A stretch of 18,665 bases of DNA from Paracoccus sp. (in: a-proteobacteria) (GCA_018056045.1 JAGPGI010000007.1:1-18665); one strand, 5' to 3'; numbered from the stretch's first letter, positions 1 through 8,902 are shown. The notes: generated by a model not told the origin, from the sequence alone. Numbers and translations: made by a program.

Positions 1-1
1 C

Positions 2-2011
2 ATGGGTAGCAGCTTTACCAACCTGGGCGAGGCCAATCTGGGCGGGACCGTCGCGGGTGAGTTGCGCAACGAGGCGGGCGGCAGGCTGATCACGACCGGC
101 AACCTTTCGGCCACCGGGCCGACCGGCGCCATCAATGCCAGCGGCGGCTACATGACCATTGCCAGCGGCTCGGTCTTTACCGCGACCAACGGGCTCAGCA
201 ACGAGGCCGGCGGCGATCTGACGCTGACCGGCGAAATGGTCGGCACCATCAACAATGCCGGCACCATGCGCCAGACCGGCAGGCTGACCGGCACGCTGGC
301 GACCTCGGGCACGGCCGACCTGAACGGCATCATCACCGGCAATCTGATCTATCGGGGCGGCAGCCTGCTGACCGGCAGCGCCTTCCGCGTCGGCGGCGAT
401 TTCCGGCTCGAGGAAGATTACAGCATCGCCGCCGGACGCCAGATCAATGCCGCGCGCACGGTGGTCACCGCCGGCACGACGCTGAACCTGCAAGGCGCGT
501 TGCAGGGCGCACTGGTCAATGCCGGCACCGTCGAGGTTCGCGGCAACTCGGCCAGCGTCAGCGGTCAGGCCACGAATAACGGCCTGATCTCGCTCTCGGA
601 CGGATCGGGGCGCATCGACACCCTGACCGTGGGCGGGCTGGCGGGCAGCGGCAGCTATGAGCTGGACATCAATACCCGTGACGGGGTCTCGGACCGCATC
701 GTGGTCGATGGCGGCGCGGCGACCGGCAGCTATACGCTGGAGCTGAACTTCCTTTATCCGACCGAGATCCTCGCCTCGGGCAACCGGCTGACCCTGATCG
801 ACGTTGACGAAAGCCTGGGGGCGCAGAACGATTTCAGCGTCTCCCATAACGACCTGCCGCCCATCTCCGAGCGGATCGTCTATTCGGTCGATCAGGCCGC
901 GGACTATGGCGACGTCACGCTGGTCGCACAGACCAACCCGGCCATCGGGGCGCTGTTTGGCAACGTGGCGCTGACCCAGTCGCTGATCGGTTCGGTCATC
1001 AACCGGCCGACCAGCCCCTTCGTCACCGCGCTGGCCTACGAGGACGAGGCCCGGCCCTGCGGCATCGGCAGCTGGGGCCGGATCACCGGCGGTCATGCCA
1101 AGGCCACCGGCTCGACCGATAACGGCGTCAGCTCGGCCGAGGCCGAGATCAGCGCCGATTATCACGGCATGCAGGTCGGCACCGATCTGGCCTGTTTCGA
1201 CGACCGCTTCGGCGGCTGGAACATGGCATTCGGCATCCTTGGCGGCATCAACCGGGGCGACACCAACCAACCGGTCTATGCCATCGACCCGAACAACTCG
1301 CAGAACCTGACCGGCACGCTGACCAGCTATACCTCGACCGATTTCGAGCAGCGCTACATTGGCGTCTACATGACCGCGACCCGTGGCCGCCTGCAGGCCG
1401 ACCTGCAATACCGCATGGAAAAGACCGACTTCACCATCGAGAACAAACCCTTGGCCGGCTATACCGGCCTTGGCCTCGACGAGACCGACTTCTCGAGTGA
1501 CGGCTATACGCTCAGCGGCTCGCTCAGCTATGGCATCCCGGTCGGCGAAAGCGGCTGGGCGGTGGTGCCGACGGTGGGCTTTGCCTGGTCGGAAATGTCC
1601 ACCGACTCGATCGCTTTCGGCGGCACCGGCACGGATGCCGGCTATCGCCTGACTTTCGAGGACAGCACCCGCAAGATCGGCTTCGTCGGCGCCACGGTCG
1701 CCAAGACCTTCCTGCAGCCCAGTCAGAACGCGGCACTGAACGCCTTTGCCACGGCGACCTGGTACAAGGACTTCGCCGACCCGACGATTTCGGTCTTCAG
1801 CAATGACATTGACGGCCGCTTCACGCCGCAAAAGCTGGAATCCGACAATCTGGGCGCTTACGGCGAAATCAGCGTCGGCGCGAACTGGATCAAGGTGCTT
1901 GGTCCCAAATCGCGCGGGCGCCAGATCAGCGCCGGGGCGCGGATCGACGCGCGCTATGGCGATCAGCTCGACAGCGTCGGCGTTTCGGGCCAGTTCCGCT
2001 GGCAATTCTGA
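2..2011 (+). CDS. Autotransporter (type Va), C-terminal part: beta-helix passenger plus beta-barrel; 5' end outside window
   Basis: Outer-membrane autotransporter that exports its own passenger to the cell surface. About the first 330 visible residues are Gly/Asn/Thr-rich with loose repeats around NEAGG, NNAGT and VNAGT, the look of a right-handed beta-helix. From about residue 345 to the end lies a barrel-type domain with alternating strands (GSWGRITGGHAKATG near its start). The protein ends in WQF, and a terminal Phe is the usual outer-membrane barrel insertion signal. Two cysteines (about residues 353 and 398) sit at the start of the barrel and could form a disulfide. The ATG at base 2 is probably internal: there is no signal peptide and the repeats are already running, so the real start lies upstream. 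The passenger shows no protease or lipase motif that I recognise, so an adhesin-like role is a guess. Its link to the T6SS genes downstream is only adjacency. Confidence 0.85.
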   Translation: MGSSFTNLGEANLGGTVAGELRNEAGGRLITTGNLSATGPTGAINASGGYMTIASGSVFTATNGLSNEAGGDLTLTGEMVGTINNAGTMRQTGRLTGTLATSGTADLNGIITGNLIYRGGSLLTGSAFRVGGDFRLEEDYSIAAGRQINAARTVVTAGTTLNLQGALQGALVNAGTVEVRGNSASVSGQATNNGLISLSDGSGRIDTLTVGGLAGSGSYELDINTRDGVSDRIVVDGGAATGSYTLELNFLYPTEILASGNRLTLIDVDESLGAQNDFSVSHNDLPPISERIVYSVDQAADYGDVTLVAQTNPAIGALFGNVALTQSLIGSVINRPTSPFVTALAYEDEARPCGIGSWGRITGGHAKATGSTDNGVSSAEAEISADYHGMQVGTDLACFDDRFGGWNMAFGILGGINRGDTNQPVYAIDPNNSQNLTGTLTSYTSTDFEQRYIGVYMTATRGRLQADLQYRMEKTDFTIENKPLAGYTGLGLDETDFSSDGYTLSGSLSYGIPVGESGWAVVPTVGFAWSEMSTDSIAFGGTGTDAGYRLTFEDSTRKIGFVGATVAKTFLQPSQNAALNAFATATWYKDFADPTISVFSNDIDGRFTPQKLESDNLGAYGEISVGANWIKVLGPKSRGRQISAGARIDARYGDQLDSVGVSGQFRWQF

Positions 2012-2026
2012 GCAGCAATTCCGGCT

Positions 2027-2046
2027 GGCCCTCCGGCAGGGGGGCC
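2027..2046 (+). terminator. Candidate hairpin after the autotransporter gene
   Basis: GGCCCTCC (2027-2034) pairs with GGGGGGCC (2039-2046) around a GGCA loop: an 8-bp stem with one G-T wobble, starting 15 nt after the autotransporter stop. No T tract follows, so it is not a canonical intrinsic terminator. It may still terminate weakly or stabilise the 3' end of the transcript. Confidence 0.4.
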
Positions 2047-2068
2047 GCTAGTCTGCGGCAACCGTCAC

Positions 2069-2101
2069 GGCTGCCCGATCCGCGATTTCGGCGCGGCAGC
2101 C
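2069..2101. repeat. Inverted repeat upstream of tssK
   Basis: GGCTGCC (2069-2075) and GGCAGCC (2095-2101) form a perfect 7-bp inverted repeat separated by 19 nt. It ends 35 nt before the tssK start. It could be part of a leader hairpin or a regulator site. In GC-rich DNA such repeats also occur by chance. Confidence 0.3.
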
Positions 2102-2121
2102 AGATCGCAACGAAGTCAAAC

Positions 2122-2126
2122 GGGGG
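2122..2126 (+). promoter_or_regulatory. Ribosome binding site of tssK
   Basis: GGGGG lies 10 nt upstream of the ATG at 2137. It supports that start over the GTG at 2130, which is in a different frame. Confidence 0.5.
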
Positions 2127-2136
2127 TCAGTGACGC

Positions 2137-3471
2137 ATGTCCTGGTTCAGCAAGGTCGCCTGGAAAGAGGGGCTTTTTCTGCAGCCTCAGCATCTGCAGC
2201 AGGCCGACCGCTATCACGAGCATCTGATCAACGCGCGCACGCGGCTGATCACCCCCTATCCCTGGGGCGTGGGCGAGCTGGTTCTCGACCGCGATCAGGC
2301 GCAGCAGGGTATGATCGCGCTGCGTGCCGTCTCGGGGATCATGCCGGACGGAACGCCCTTTGACGCGCCCGGCACCGGCCCCCTGCCGCTGCCGGTGCGG
2401 GTTCCCGATGACGCGGCCGGCCAGTTCGTCTGGCTGACGCTGCCAGATATCTCGCCCAATATGCGCGACGCCGCCCCCTATGAGGACGAGGCCGCGACCA
2501 CCCGCTGGGGCATCATCACCGAGACGGTCAGCGACAGCGCCTCCTCGGCACGGATCGAGCAGGTGCTCGAACTCGCGGTGCCGCGGATCGAACTGGCGGT
2601 GCGCAAGACCCCGCGCCCCGGCTATCAGAACCTGCGCCTTGCCCGCGTCTCGGAAGTGCGCGACGGCGTGGTGACGCTGGACGAAACCTTTCCGCCGCCG
2701 GCGCTGGTCATTGGCGCGCATCCGCAGATCCTGGGCTATCTGACCCGGGTGATCGGCTGGATCGAGGCGCGGCTGGAAAGCCTTGCGCGCTATGCGACCG
2801 ACCCCTCGGCCGGGGGCGGGTTGCAGGCCAGCGACTATCTGATGCTGATGACCCTGAACCGCCAGATCGGCGTGTTGCGCCACCTGTCGCGCACGCTGGC
2901 CGTCCATCCCGAGGCGCTTTACCGCGAGCTGATCGCGCTGGCCGGGGAACTGACGACCTTCGACAGCGGCAGCCGGCACGCGCCGGATTATCCGGCCTAT
3001 GACCATGAAAACCCCAAGGACAGCTTTGCCGAGATCGTCGCCGACATCCAGCGCCTGCTGTCGCGCGATGTGGGCCGGGCGATCCGCCTGCCGCTGCGGC
3101 AGGTGCGCCAGAACTCGTATCTGGCCGAGGTCGCCGACCGCAACCTGTTCCGCGAGGCCGCCTTCATCATCGAGGTGGAAAGCGCGAAACCGCTGACGCA
3201 GGTGCAGCAGCAGTTCCCCGAACTGTGCAAGGTCGGCCCCAATACCCGCATGTCCGAGATCGTGAACAACAACCTGCCCGGCATCGGTTTGCAGCATCTG
3301 CCGAACCCGCCGCGCCAGATCCGGGTGCTGTCGACGAATGTCTATTTCCGGCTGGAGCGCAACTCGCCGCTCTGGCGCGAATTCTCGACCGCGCCGGCCA
3401 TTGGCATGCATTTCGCCGGTGACTGGCCGAATATGAAACTGGAATTGTGGGCCGTGCCCGAGAGGTCCTGA
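2137..3471 (+). CDS. tssK: T6SS baseplate protein TssK
   Basis: TssK (ImpJ/VasE family) is the trimeric baseplate subunit that joins the TssEFG wedges to the TssL/TssM membrane complex in the cytoplasm. The 444-residue length is normal for the family. The N-terminus carries the family signature WKEGLFLQPQHLQQ (residues 9-22), followed by a shell-like domain and a helical middle (around residues 225-270). The conserved NNNLPGIGLQHLPNPP stretch lies about residues 371-386, in the C-terminal part that in the family contacts TssL. The ATG at 2137 is preceded by GGGGG and gives the standard MSWFSKVAW start. The stop shares its last base with the tssL ATG (TGATG), so tssL is probably translated by re-initiation. 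It is the first gene of the T6SS run seen here. I am confident of the assignment. Confidence 0.95.
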   Translation: MSWFSKVAWKEGLFLQPQHLQQADRYHEHLINARTRLITPYPWGVGELVLDRDQAQQGMIALRAVSGIMPDGTPFDAPGTGPLPLPVRVPDDAAGQFVWLTLPDISPNMRDAAPYEDEAATTRWGIITETVSDSASSARIEQVLELAVPRIELAVRKTPRPGYQNLRLARVSEVRDGVVTLDETFPPPALVIGAHPQILGYLTRVIGWIEARLESLARYATDPSAGGGLQASDYLMLMTLNRQIGVLRHLSRTLAVHPEALYRELIALAGELTTFDSGSRHAPDYPAYDHENPKDSFAEIVADIQRLLSRDVGRAIRLPLRQVRQNSYLAEVADRNLFREAAFIIEVESAKPLTQVQQQFPELCKVGPNTRMSEIVNNNLPGIGLQHLPNPPRQIRVLSTNVYFRLERNSPLWREFSTAPAIGMHFAGDWPNMKLELWAVPERS

Positions 3472-5240
3472 TGGCAGGCAGGGATAACGACAAGGACAAG
3501 ACCGTTTTCGGAGGCCCGGCGCAGGGACAGCCGCGGGGCACGACCGATATCTGGTCACGCGGGCAATCCGGTCGGGGCGGGCAGGATCCGGGCGCGGACG
3601 ACGGCCGCACGATGATCGGCCGGCCCGGGCAGGGTGGCTCGCCCTTTGGCGGCGATCAGCATACCGCGTCGCCTTTTGGTCAATCCCAGCCGGGCCGGGG
3701 TGGCGGCGCACAAAGTGGCGACGGCTCGACATGGATCGGCGGCCCGTCGCGGCCGGCGCAGGGTCAGCCGGGTTACGGCCAAGCGGGTTATGGGCAGCCG
3801 GGTTACGGCCAACCGGCACCGGGATATGGCGGGGGCGGCTATGGTCAGGCGCCCTCGGGGTCGCCCTGGCCGGGCTATGGCGATCCCTCGCAGATCGGGC
3901 GCGCGGCCGGCCCCGACCAGCGCGGCTTTTTCCCCGATATCGGCGCCCAGCAGCCGCAGATGGTCACCCATGCCGCGCGCATTCCCCTGGCCGAGGCGAT
4001 GCGGGTGCGCGATCTGGGCGCGGCCTCGTCCTCGAATCCGCTTCTGGCGGCGGCGGCGCCGCTTCTGATCCTGCTGGGGCGGCTGCGCACTGGCCTGGTC
4101 GAATTGCAGGTCGCGCCGCTGATGGAGCATGTCACCCGCGAAATCGACCGCTTCGAGCGCAACGCGCTGGCCGCCGGCATCAACCCGCATGAGGCGCTGG
4201 TGGCGAAATACGCGCTGTCGGGCACGGCGGATGATATCGTCCAGAACCTGCCCGGCGGCGATCGCGGCAACTGGCAGCAATATTCCATGGTCGCGCGCTT
4301 TTTCCACAAGCGCGATTCCGGCGTCGGCTTCTTTCAGGAGGCCGAAAAGGCCCTGCATGCGCCGGCGCAGAACTATAACCTGCTGGAACTGATGCTGGTC
4401 TGCCTGTCGCTGGGATTCGAGGGGCAGTTCCGCACCATGCCCAATGGCGCGGCCGAATTGTCGCGCATCCGCAGCGCCATCTATGAAAGCCTGCGCCGGG
4501 TCAATCCGCGCCCCGACGAGGATGTCTCGGTGCAATGGCAGCCGGTGGTGCTGGGCAAGGGGCGGCGCTTTGCCCAGATCCCGGTGCCCGCGGTGGCGGG
4601 CATTGCCGCGCTGGCGGTGGTGGCGCTGTTTGCGACCCTTCTGACCCTGATCAACCGCGACGGCGCCGTCGCCGCCGAGGAATTGCGCACGGTTTCGCTG
4701 GGTGCGCCGGTGATCCAGATCGACCGCGATCCGGGCCAGGCCTATGTCGCCGAGATCCCGCAGCTTGACCGCATCCGCGCCGCTTTCGGCAAGGAAATCG
4801 GCGAGGGGCTGGTCTCGGTCGATGCCAAGGGCGACTATATCGCCATCCGGGTCGGTGACCTGCAGCTCTTCGACACCGGCTCGGTCGAGGTGAAGCCCGG
4901 CTTTGCCGAGCTGGCGCGCCGCATCTCCGAGGTTCTGAACTCAGAAAGCGGCCCGATCCTTGTCGAGGGCCATACCGACAATGTGCCGCTGTCGGGCCGG
5001 GGCCGGTTCAAGGACAATTACCAACTGTCCAAGACCCGCGCCGACGTGCTGGCCGAGGTTCTGAAACCATTGCTGGCCGACCCGACCCGCATCACCGCCG
5101 AGGGCCGGGGCGAAGATGACCCGGTCGGCGACAACACGACCCCCGAAGGCCGGGCCTCGAACCGCCGCGTCGAGATCATGCTGGCGCGCGAAGGCACGTT
5201 CGAGCCGCCCATTGCCTTCGTGCCGGAGATCGAGAATTGA
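3471..5240 (+). CDS. tssL: T6SS membrane complex protein TssL (DotU/IcmH) with C-terminal OmpA-like domain
   Basis: TssL anchors the baseplate at the inner membrane together with TssM. The 589-residue protein has three parts. Residues 1-165 are a disordered Gly/Gln/Pro tail with PGYGQ repeats and three T-x-[F/I]-G-[G/R]-P motifs at Thr11, Thr47 and Thr87. Residues about 165-350 are the cytoplasmic DotU domain (NPLLAAAAPLLILLGRLR, then NYNLLELMLVCLSLGFEGQF), followed by one membrane helix at about 373-394. Residues about 420-575 are a periplasmic OmpA/MotB-type domain (EGHTDN 499-504, LSKTRADV 519-526, SNRRVEIM 563-570). Asp503 and Arg523 match the pair that binds diaminopimelate in OmpA-family proteins, so peptidoglycan binding is expected. 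The ATG at 3471 is preferred to the upstream in-frame GTG at 3447 because it has AGAGG at 3461-3465 and the TGATG junction. The Agrobacterium orthologue is phosphorylated on Thr14 by PpkA and bound by Fha. Confidence 0.95.
   Translation: MAGRDNDKDKTVFGGPAQGQPRGTTDIWSRGQSGRGGQDPGADDGRTMIGRPGQGGSPFGGDQHTASPFGQSQPGRGGGAQSGDGSTWIGGPSRPAQGQPGYGQAGYGQPGYGQPAPGYGGGGYGQAPSGSPWPGYGDPSQIGRAAGPDQRGFFPDIGAQQPQMVTHAARIPLAEAMRVRDLGAASSSNPLLAAAAPLLILLGRLRTGLVELQVAPLMEHVTREIDRFERNALAAGINPHEALVAKYALSGTADDIVQNLPGGDRGNWQQYSMVARFFHKRDSGVGFFQEAEKALHAPAQNYNLLELMLVCLSLGFEGQFRTMPNGAAELSRIRSAIYESLRRVNPRPDEDVSVQWQPVVLGKGRRFAQIPVPAVAGIAALAVVALFATLLTLINRDGAVAAEELRTVSLGAPVIQIDRDPGQAYVAEIPQLDRIRAAFGKEIGEGLVSVDAKGDYIAIRVGDLQLFDTGSVEVKPGFAELARRISEVLNSESGPILVEGHTDNVPLSGRGRFKDNYQLSKTRADVLAEVLKPLLADPTRITAEGRGEDDPVGDNTTPEGRASNRRVEIMLAREGTFEPPIAFVPEIEN
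3768..3812 (+). repeat. Three 15-bp tandem units encoding (P/A)GYGQ in the TssL tail
   Basis: CCGGGTTACGGCCAA at 3768-3782 and 3798-3812 are identical. The middle unit (3783-3797, GCGGGTTATGGGCAG) differs at four bases. They encode PGYGQ, AGYGQ and PGYGQ (residues 100-114). A degenerate continuation (GYGGGGYGQ) follows. Copy number could vary between strains by slippage, changing tail length without a frameshift. Confidence 0.85.
5225..5239 (+). promoter_or_regulatory. RBS and TTG start of tssM inside the tssL 3' end
   Basis: GGAG (5225-5228) stands 8 nt before the TTG at 5237. The TTG overlaps the TGA stop of tssL by four bases in total. The weak start codon and the overlap suggest that TssM synthesis depends on ribosomes finishing TssL. 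Confidence 0.7.
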
Positions 5241-8200
5241 CACTGCTGGGCTTCTACATCCCCTCTCCGCGCTGGAGCAAACATGGCTGGTGGCGCTGGA
5301 CCGTGACCATCCTTGGCATCGGCGCGCTCTGCGCGGCGGTCTGGCTTGGCGGCCCGATGACGGGCTGGGGGCCGCTGGTCGGGGCCTTCTGGCGGCTGGT
5401 GCTGATCGGGCTGATCCTTGGCACCTTCCTGACCATCCTGATCGTCCGCTGGCGCCGCCGCGTCCGCGCCGCCCGCGCCATCGAAGAGGCGCTGATCCCC
5501 GCCGAGCCCGAGGGCGACGGCAAGCTTCTGGCCGAAAAGATGACCGAGGCGCTGGCGGTCCTGAAGAAATCCGGCGGCGCGGCCTCGCTTTACGATCTGC
5601 CGTGGTATGTCATCATCGGCCCGCCCGGCGCCGGCAAGACCACGGCCCTTGCCAATTCGGGGCTGGAATTCCCGCTGGCGCAGAAACACGCCATTTCAGG
5701 CTTTGGCGGCACCCGGAACATGGATTTCTGGTTCGCCGAGGATGCGGTGCTGATCGACACCGCCGGGCGCTATACCACGCAGGACAGTGACCGCTCGGCC
5801 GACAAGGCAAGCTGGGATGCCTTCCTTGATCTGCTCAAGCGCACCCGTCCAAACCGGCCGATCAACGGCGTCATCCTGTCCTTTTCCGTCGAGGACATGA
5901 TGAAGGAGGACGCGGCCACGCTTCAGGCCCATGCCGAAACCGTCCGCGCCCGTCTGGCCGAGCTGCACGAGCAGTTGAAAATCGACTTCCCGGTCTATGT
6001 GATGTTCACCAAGGCCGACCTGATCGCCGGTTTCCGGGAATATTTCGCATCCTTCAGCCTGAGCCGGCGCAAGCTGGTCTGGGGCGTGACCTTCCAGACC
6101 CCGGACCGCAAGACCATCACCCATGAGGCCGTGCCGCAGGAATTCGACCGGCTGGTCTCACGCCTCTCGGATGAGATCATCGACCGCCTGTCCGAGGAAC
6201 CCGACGGCGTCGCCCGCATCGCCATTTTCGGCCTGCCGGGCCAGATGGCGCTGCTGAAGGACAATGTCGGCGGCTTCCTGCGCCGGGTGTTCGAGCCGAC
6301 GCGCTACAAGACCAACGCCATCCTGCGCGGCTTTTACTTCACCTCGGGCACGCAAGAGGGCACGCCCATCGACCAGGTGCTGGGCGCGATTAACGAGCCG
6401 GGCATGGGCGGTTTCGCCTCGGGTTTCATGTCGGGGCGTGGGAAAAGCTTCTTCATCCACGACCTGCTGCGCGGGGTGATCTTTCCCGAACAGGGCTGGG
6501 TCTCGCATGACCGCAAGGCGGTGCGGCGGGCGCTGATCCTGCGCACGACCGCGCTGTCGGCCATCGCCGTCCTGACGCTGGGCGCGGCCGGCGCGGTCGG
6601 CATCAGCTATTGGAAGAACCTGCAGCTGGTGCGCACCGCCGAGGCCGCGACCGAGGGCTGGCGCCGCGACGCCTCGGAGGAACTGAGCCGCGACGTGATC
6701 GACGATCCCGACCTGACGCCGGTGCTACCCTTGCTCAACGAGATCGCCAATATGCCGGCCGGCTATGGCGACAGCCAGAATGCCAGCATCTGGGAGGGGT
6801 TCGGCCTTGGCCAGCGCGACCGCCTGAACCGCGTCGCCACCGACACCTATGCCGGGGCGCTGGAGCGGATGATGCGCCCGCGCCTGATCCTGGACCTGGA
6901 ACGGCGCATGCCCGGGATCATCGCCTCGGGCGAGATGACCGAGATCTACCGCGCGCTCAAGGTCTATCTGCTGCTGGGCAAGCAGGGCGAGACAACGGAT
7001 GACGACGCCATCAAGGCGTGGTTCGCGCAAAGCTGGCGCGTGGCCTATCCCGACCGCATCGGGCTGGAGATGACCGACCAGCTCAAGCGGCATCTGGATG
7101 CGATGCTGGAACTGGGCGACCGCCGCGAATTGCTGGTGACACTGGATCAGGGCACGGTGGACCGCGCCCGTGCCGCCATTGCCCAGTTGCCGCTGGACGA
7201 ACAGGCCTATGCGATCATCATGGACGGCGCGGTGACCGCCGGCCTGCCCGACTGGTCGCTGGTCGATGCCGCCGGGGGCAATGCCGCCAGTCAGGTCTTT
7301 GCCACCCGCGATGGCAGCGATCTTTCGACGCTGACCGTGCCGGGGGTCTATTCCTTCGAGGGTTTCTGGGGCTATTTCTACAACCAGCTTGCCATTGTCG
7401 GCGAGGAGCTGCGCCGCGATCAGTGGGTTCTGGGCGATTTCGCCAATTCCACCGAGATCGAGGGCCGTCTGGCGCGGCTCGACCGCGATCTTCTGGACCG
7501 CTATCGCCGGGAATTCATCGCCGCCTGGAACAAGGTTCTGGACAATCTGACGCTGAACTCGATGGTGGCCGACAAGCCGCAATATGCCACGCTGGGAACC
7601 GCCGCATCGGCATCGGCATCGCCGATCCTAAACCTCGTCAAGGCCGTCGCCGACCAGACCCAGTTGCCGCGCATGTACAAGGGCGTCGACCCCGACGAGC
7701 TGCAACGGGCCCTTGCCGGCGGCAGCGGCGGCGAAGGCGGCGGAGCATCGGGCAGCGCCGGCGCGAATTCGGTCCAGAATGCCGCGCTGGCGCGGATCCA
7801 GAGCCGCACCACCGGTGTCACGCGGATGATCATGGACGCGGCGCTGGCCGAGAAATCCAAGGGCATGCGCGGCGTTCCGGGCGTTGCCGGCGGCGCCGAA
7901 TCCGAGACCGAGGCCGCCTCGATGAGCGCGACCGTGACCATCGAGGCGATTGCCAAGGCGTTCGAGAACTGGAACCTGCTGGCCGAGGGCGAGCCGGGCA
8001 AGCGTCCGGTCGATACGCTGCTGGGCAATCTTGGCGCGGTCTGGGACAACCTGCGTCTGGCCGAGCACAATCCCGATCAGGCGGCGGCGGCGCTGCCGAC
8101 GCTGCTGAACACGCTGACGCAGTATAATTCGCAACTGCCCGCGCCGCTGGCGCAGATGGTGACCAAGGCGGAAAGCGATTTCCGCTCGGGCGCGTCGGAT

Positions 8201-8902
8201 GCCTCGATCGAGGTGATGAACCGGGCGCTGACCGACCGCATCACCTTCATGTGCCGCGACACGATCAAGACCTCTTACCCGTTTGCGAAATCCTCGCGCA
8301 GCCTGTCGATCGCCAATTTCGCCCAGTTCTTCGGCCCGGGTGGCGAGATGGACCGCTATTTCACCGAATATCTGGAACCCTATGCCGAGCGCTCGCCCGA
8401 GGGGCTGAAATGGCGCGCCGACAAGGAAATCGCGACCCGGCTTTCGACCAATACCCTGCGCCAGTTCGAGCGGGCCGAGCGGATCCGGCGCGCCTTTTTC
8501 GCCGGCAGCGGCACCACCCCCGCGGTCGAGGTCACCGTCCAGCAGGTCGATGCCCATCCGACCGTCCAATCCGCGATCCTGATCATCAACGACACCAAGA
8601 TCGAGACTGCGACCGGCTCGATGCCGCGCACGCTGATCTGGCCGGGCGAGGGCAAGTCCAGCGGCCTGCAACTGATCCCGCCCTTGGATCGCAAATCCTC
8701 GGAAGGTTTCACCGGCAGCCCCTGGACGCTGATGGAGCTTCTGGATACCGCCAGCTACAAAGAGCAGCGCGGCGACGTCCTGCGCGCCACCTTCATGCTG
8801 GGCGGGCGCAACATCACCTATGATTTCACCATCAACGCCGTCTCGAACCCGTTCACCATGCCCGAGATCAAGGATTTCGAATGTCCGCAGAGCATCGACT
8901 AG
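5237..8902 (+). CDS. tssM: T6SS membrane complex protein TssM (IcmF)
   Basis: TssM is the large inner-membrane subunit that spans the periplasm and forms the trans-envelope complex with TssL. It has 1221 residues, a usual length. Two N-terminal membrane helices (about 21-37 and 50-70) precede a cytoplasmic NTPase-like domain with an intact Walker A (GPPGAGKTT, 128-136), DTAGRYT (174-180) and TKAD (258-261). A third helix lies at about 432-458 and the periplasmic IcmF region follows to the end. A Gly/Ser-rich linker is at residues 828-842. The intact Walker A allows nucleotide binding, as shown for the Agrobacterium protein; many other TssM proteins have lost it. The start is TTG at 5237, overlapping the tssL stop as TTGA, with GGAG at 5225-5228. 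The first downstream Met would remove the first membrane helix, so TTG is well supported. Confidence 0.95.
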   Translation: MTLLGFYIPSPRWSKHGWWRWTVTILGIGALCAAVWLGGPMTGWGPLVGAFWRLVLIGLILGTFLTILIVRWRRRVRAARAIEEALIPAEPEGDGKLLAEKMTEALAVLKKSGGAASLYDLPWYVIIGPPGAGKTTALANSGLEFPLAQKHAISGFGGTRNMDFWFAEDAVLIDTAGRYTTQDSDRSADKASWDAFLDLLKRTRPNRPINGVILSFSVEDMMKEDAATLQAHAETVRARLAELHEQLKIDFPVYVMFTKADLIAGFREYFASFSLSRRKLVWGVTFQTPDRKTITHEAVPQEFDRLVSRLSDEIIDRLSEEPDGVARIAIFGLPGQMALLKDNVGGFLRRVFEPTRYKTNAILRGFYFTSGTQEGTPIDQVLGAINEPGMGGFASGFMSGRGKSFFIHDLLRGVIFPEQGWVSHDRKAVRRALILRTTALSAIAVLTLGAAGAVGISYWKNLQLVRTAEAATEGWRRDASEELSRDVIDDPDLTPVLPLLNEIANMPAGYGDSQNASIWEGFGLGQRDRLNRVATDTYAGALERMMRPRLILDLERRMPGIIASGEMTEIYRALKVYLLLGKQGETTDDDAIKAWFAQSWRVAYPDRIGLEMTDQLKRHLDAMLELGDRRELLVTLDQGTVDRARAAIAQLPLDEQAYAIIMDGAVTAGLPDWSLVDAAGGNAASQVFATRDGSDLSTLTVPGVYSFEGFWGYFYNQLAIVGEELRRDQWVLGDFANSTEIEGRLARLDRDLLDRYRREFIAAWNKVLDNLTLNSMVADKPQYATLGTAASASASPILNLVKAVADQTQLPRMYKGVDPDELQRALAGGSGGEGGGASGSAGANSVQNAALARIQSRTTGVTRMIMDAALAEKSKGMRGVPGVAGGAESETEAASMSATVTIEAIAKAFENWNLLAEGEPGKRPVDTLLGNLGAVWDNLRLAEHNPDQAAAALPTLLNTLTQYNSQLPAPLAQMVTKAESDFRSGASDASIEVMNRALTDRITFMCRDTIKTSYPFAKSSRSLSIANFAQFFGPGGEMDRYFTEYLEPYAERSPEGLKWRADKEIATRLSTNTLRQFERAERIRRAFFAGSGTTPAVEVTVQQVDAHPTVQSAILIINDTKIETATGSMPRTLIWPGEGKSSGLQLIPPLDRKSSEGFTGSPWTLMELLDTASYKEQRGDVLRATFMLGGRNITYDFTINAVSNPFTMPEIKDFECPQSID

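Larger units (their letters stand above)
2012..2136. other. Intergenic spacer between autotransporter gene and tssK
   Basis: A 125-nt spacer holding two inverted repeats and the tssK ribosome binding site. I see no convincing -35/-10 pair. If tssK has its own promoter it should lie here or inside the end of the autotransporter gene. Confidence 0.6.

Noticed and set aside
3447..3470. GTG at 3447 as the tssL start
   Set aside because: It would add eight residues inside tssK; the ATG at 3471 has AGAGG upstream and the typical TGATG junction.
3768..3812. CRISPR-like repeat array
   Set aside because: The units are adjacent without spacers and encode a PGYGQ protein repeat.
2116..3819. Long minus-strand open frame (567 codons) opposite tssK, and similar ones at 3555-4535, 6725-7582, 7628-8671, 10213-11961, 13285-14271 and 17517-18554
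   Set aside because: They are mirror frames of high-GC3 genes on the + strand, rich in Arg, Gly, Ala and His without domain motifs, and each lies opposite a well-supported gene.
7018..8127. 369-codon + strand frame within tssM
   Set aside because: Out-of-frame shadow of tssM: Arg/Gly-rich, no domain, no RBS; tssM continues in its own frame through the whole interval.
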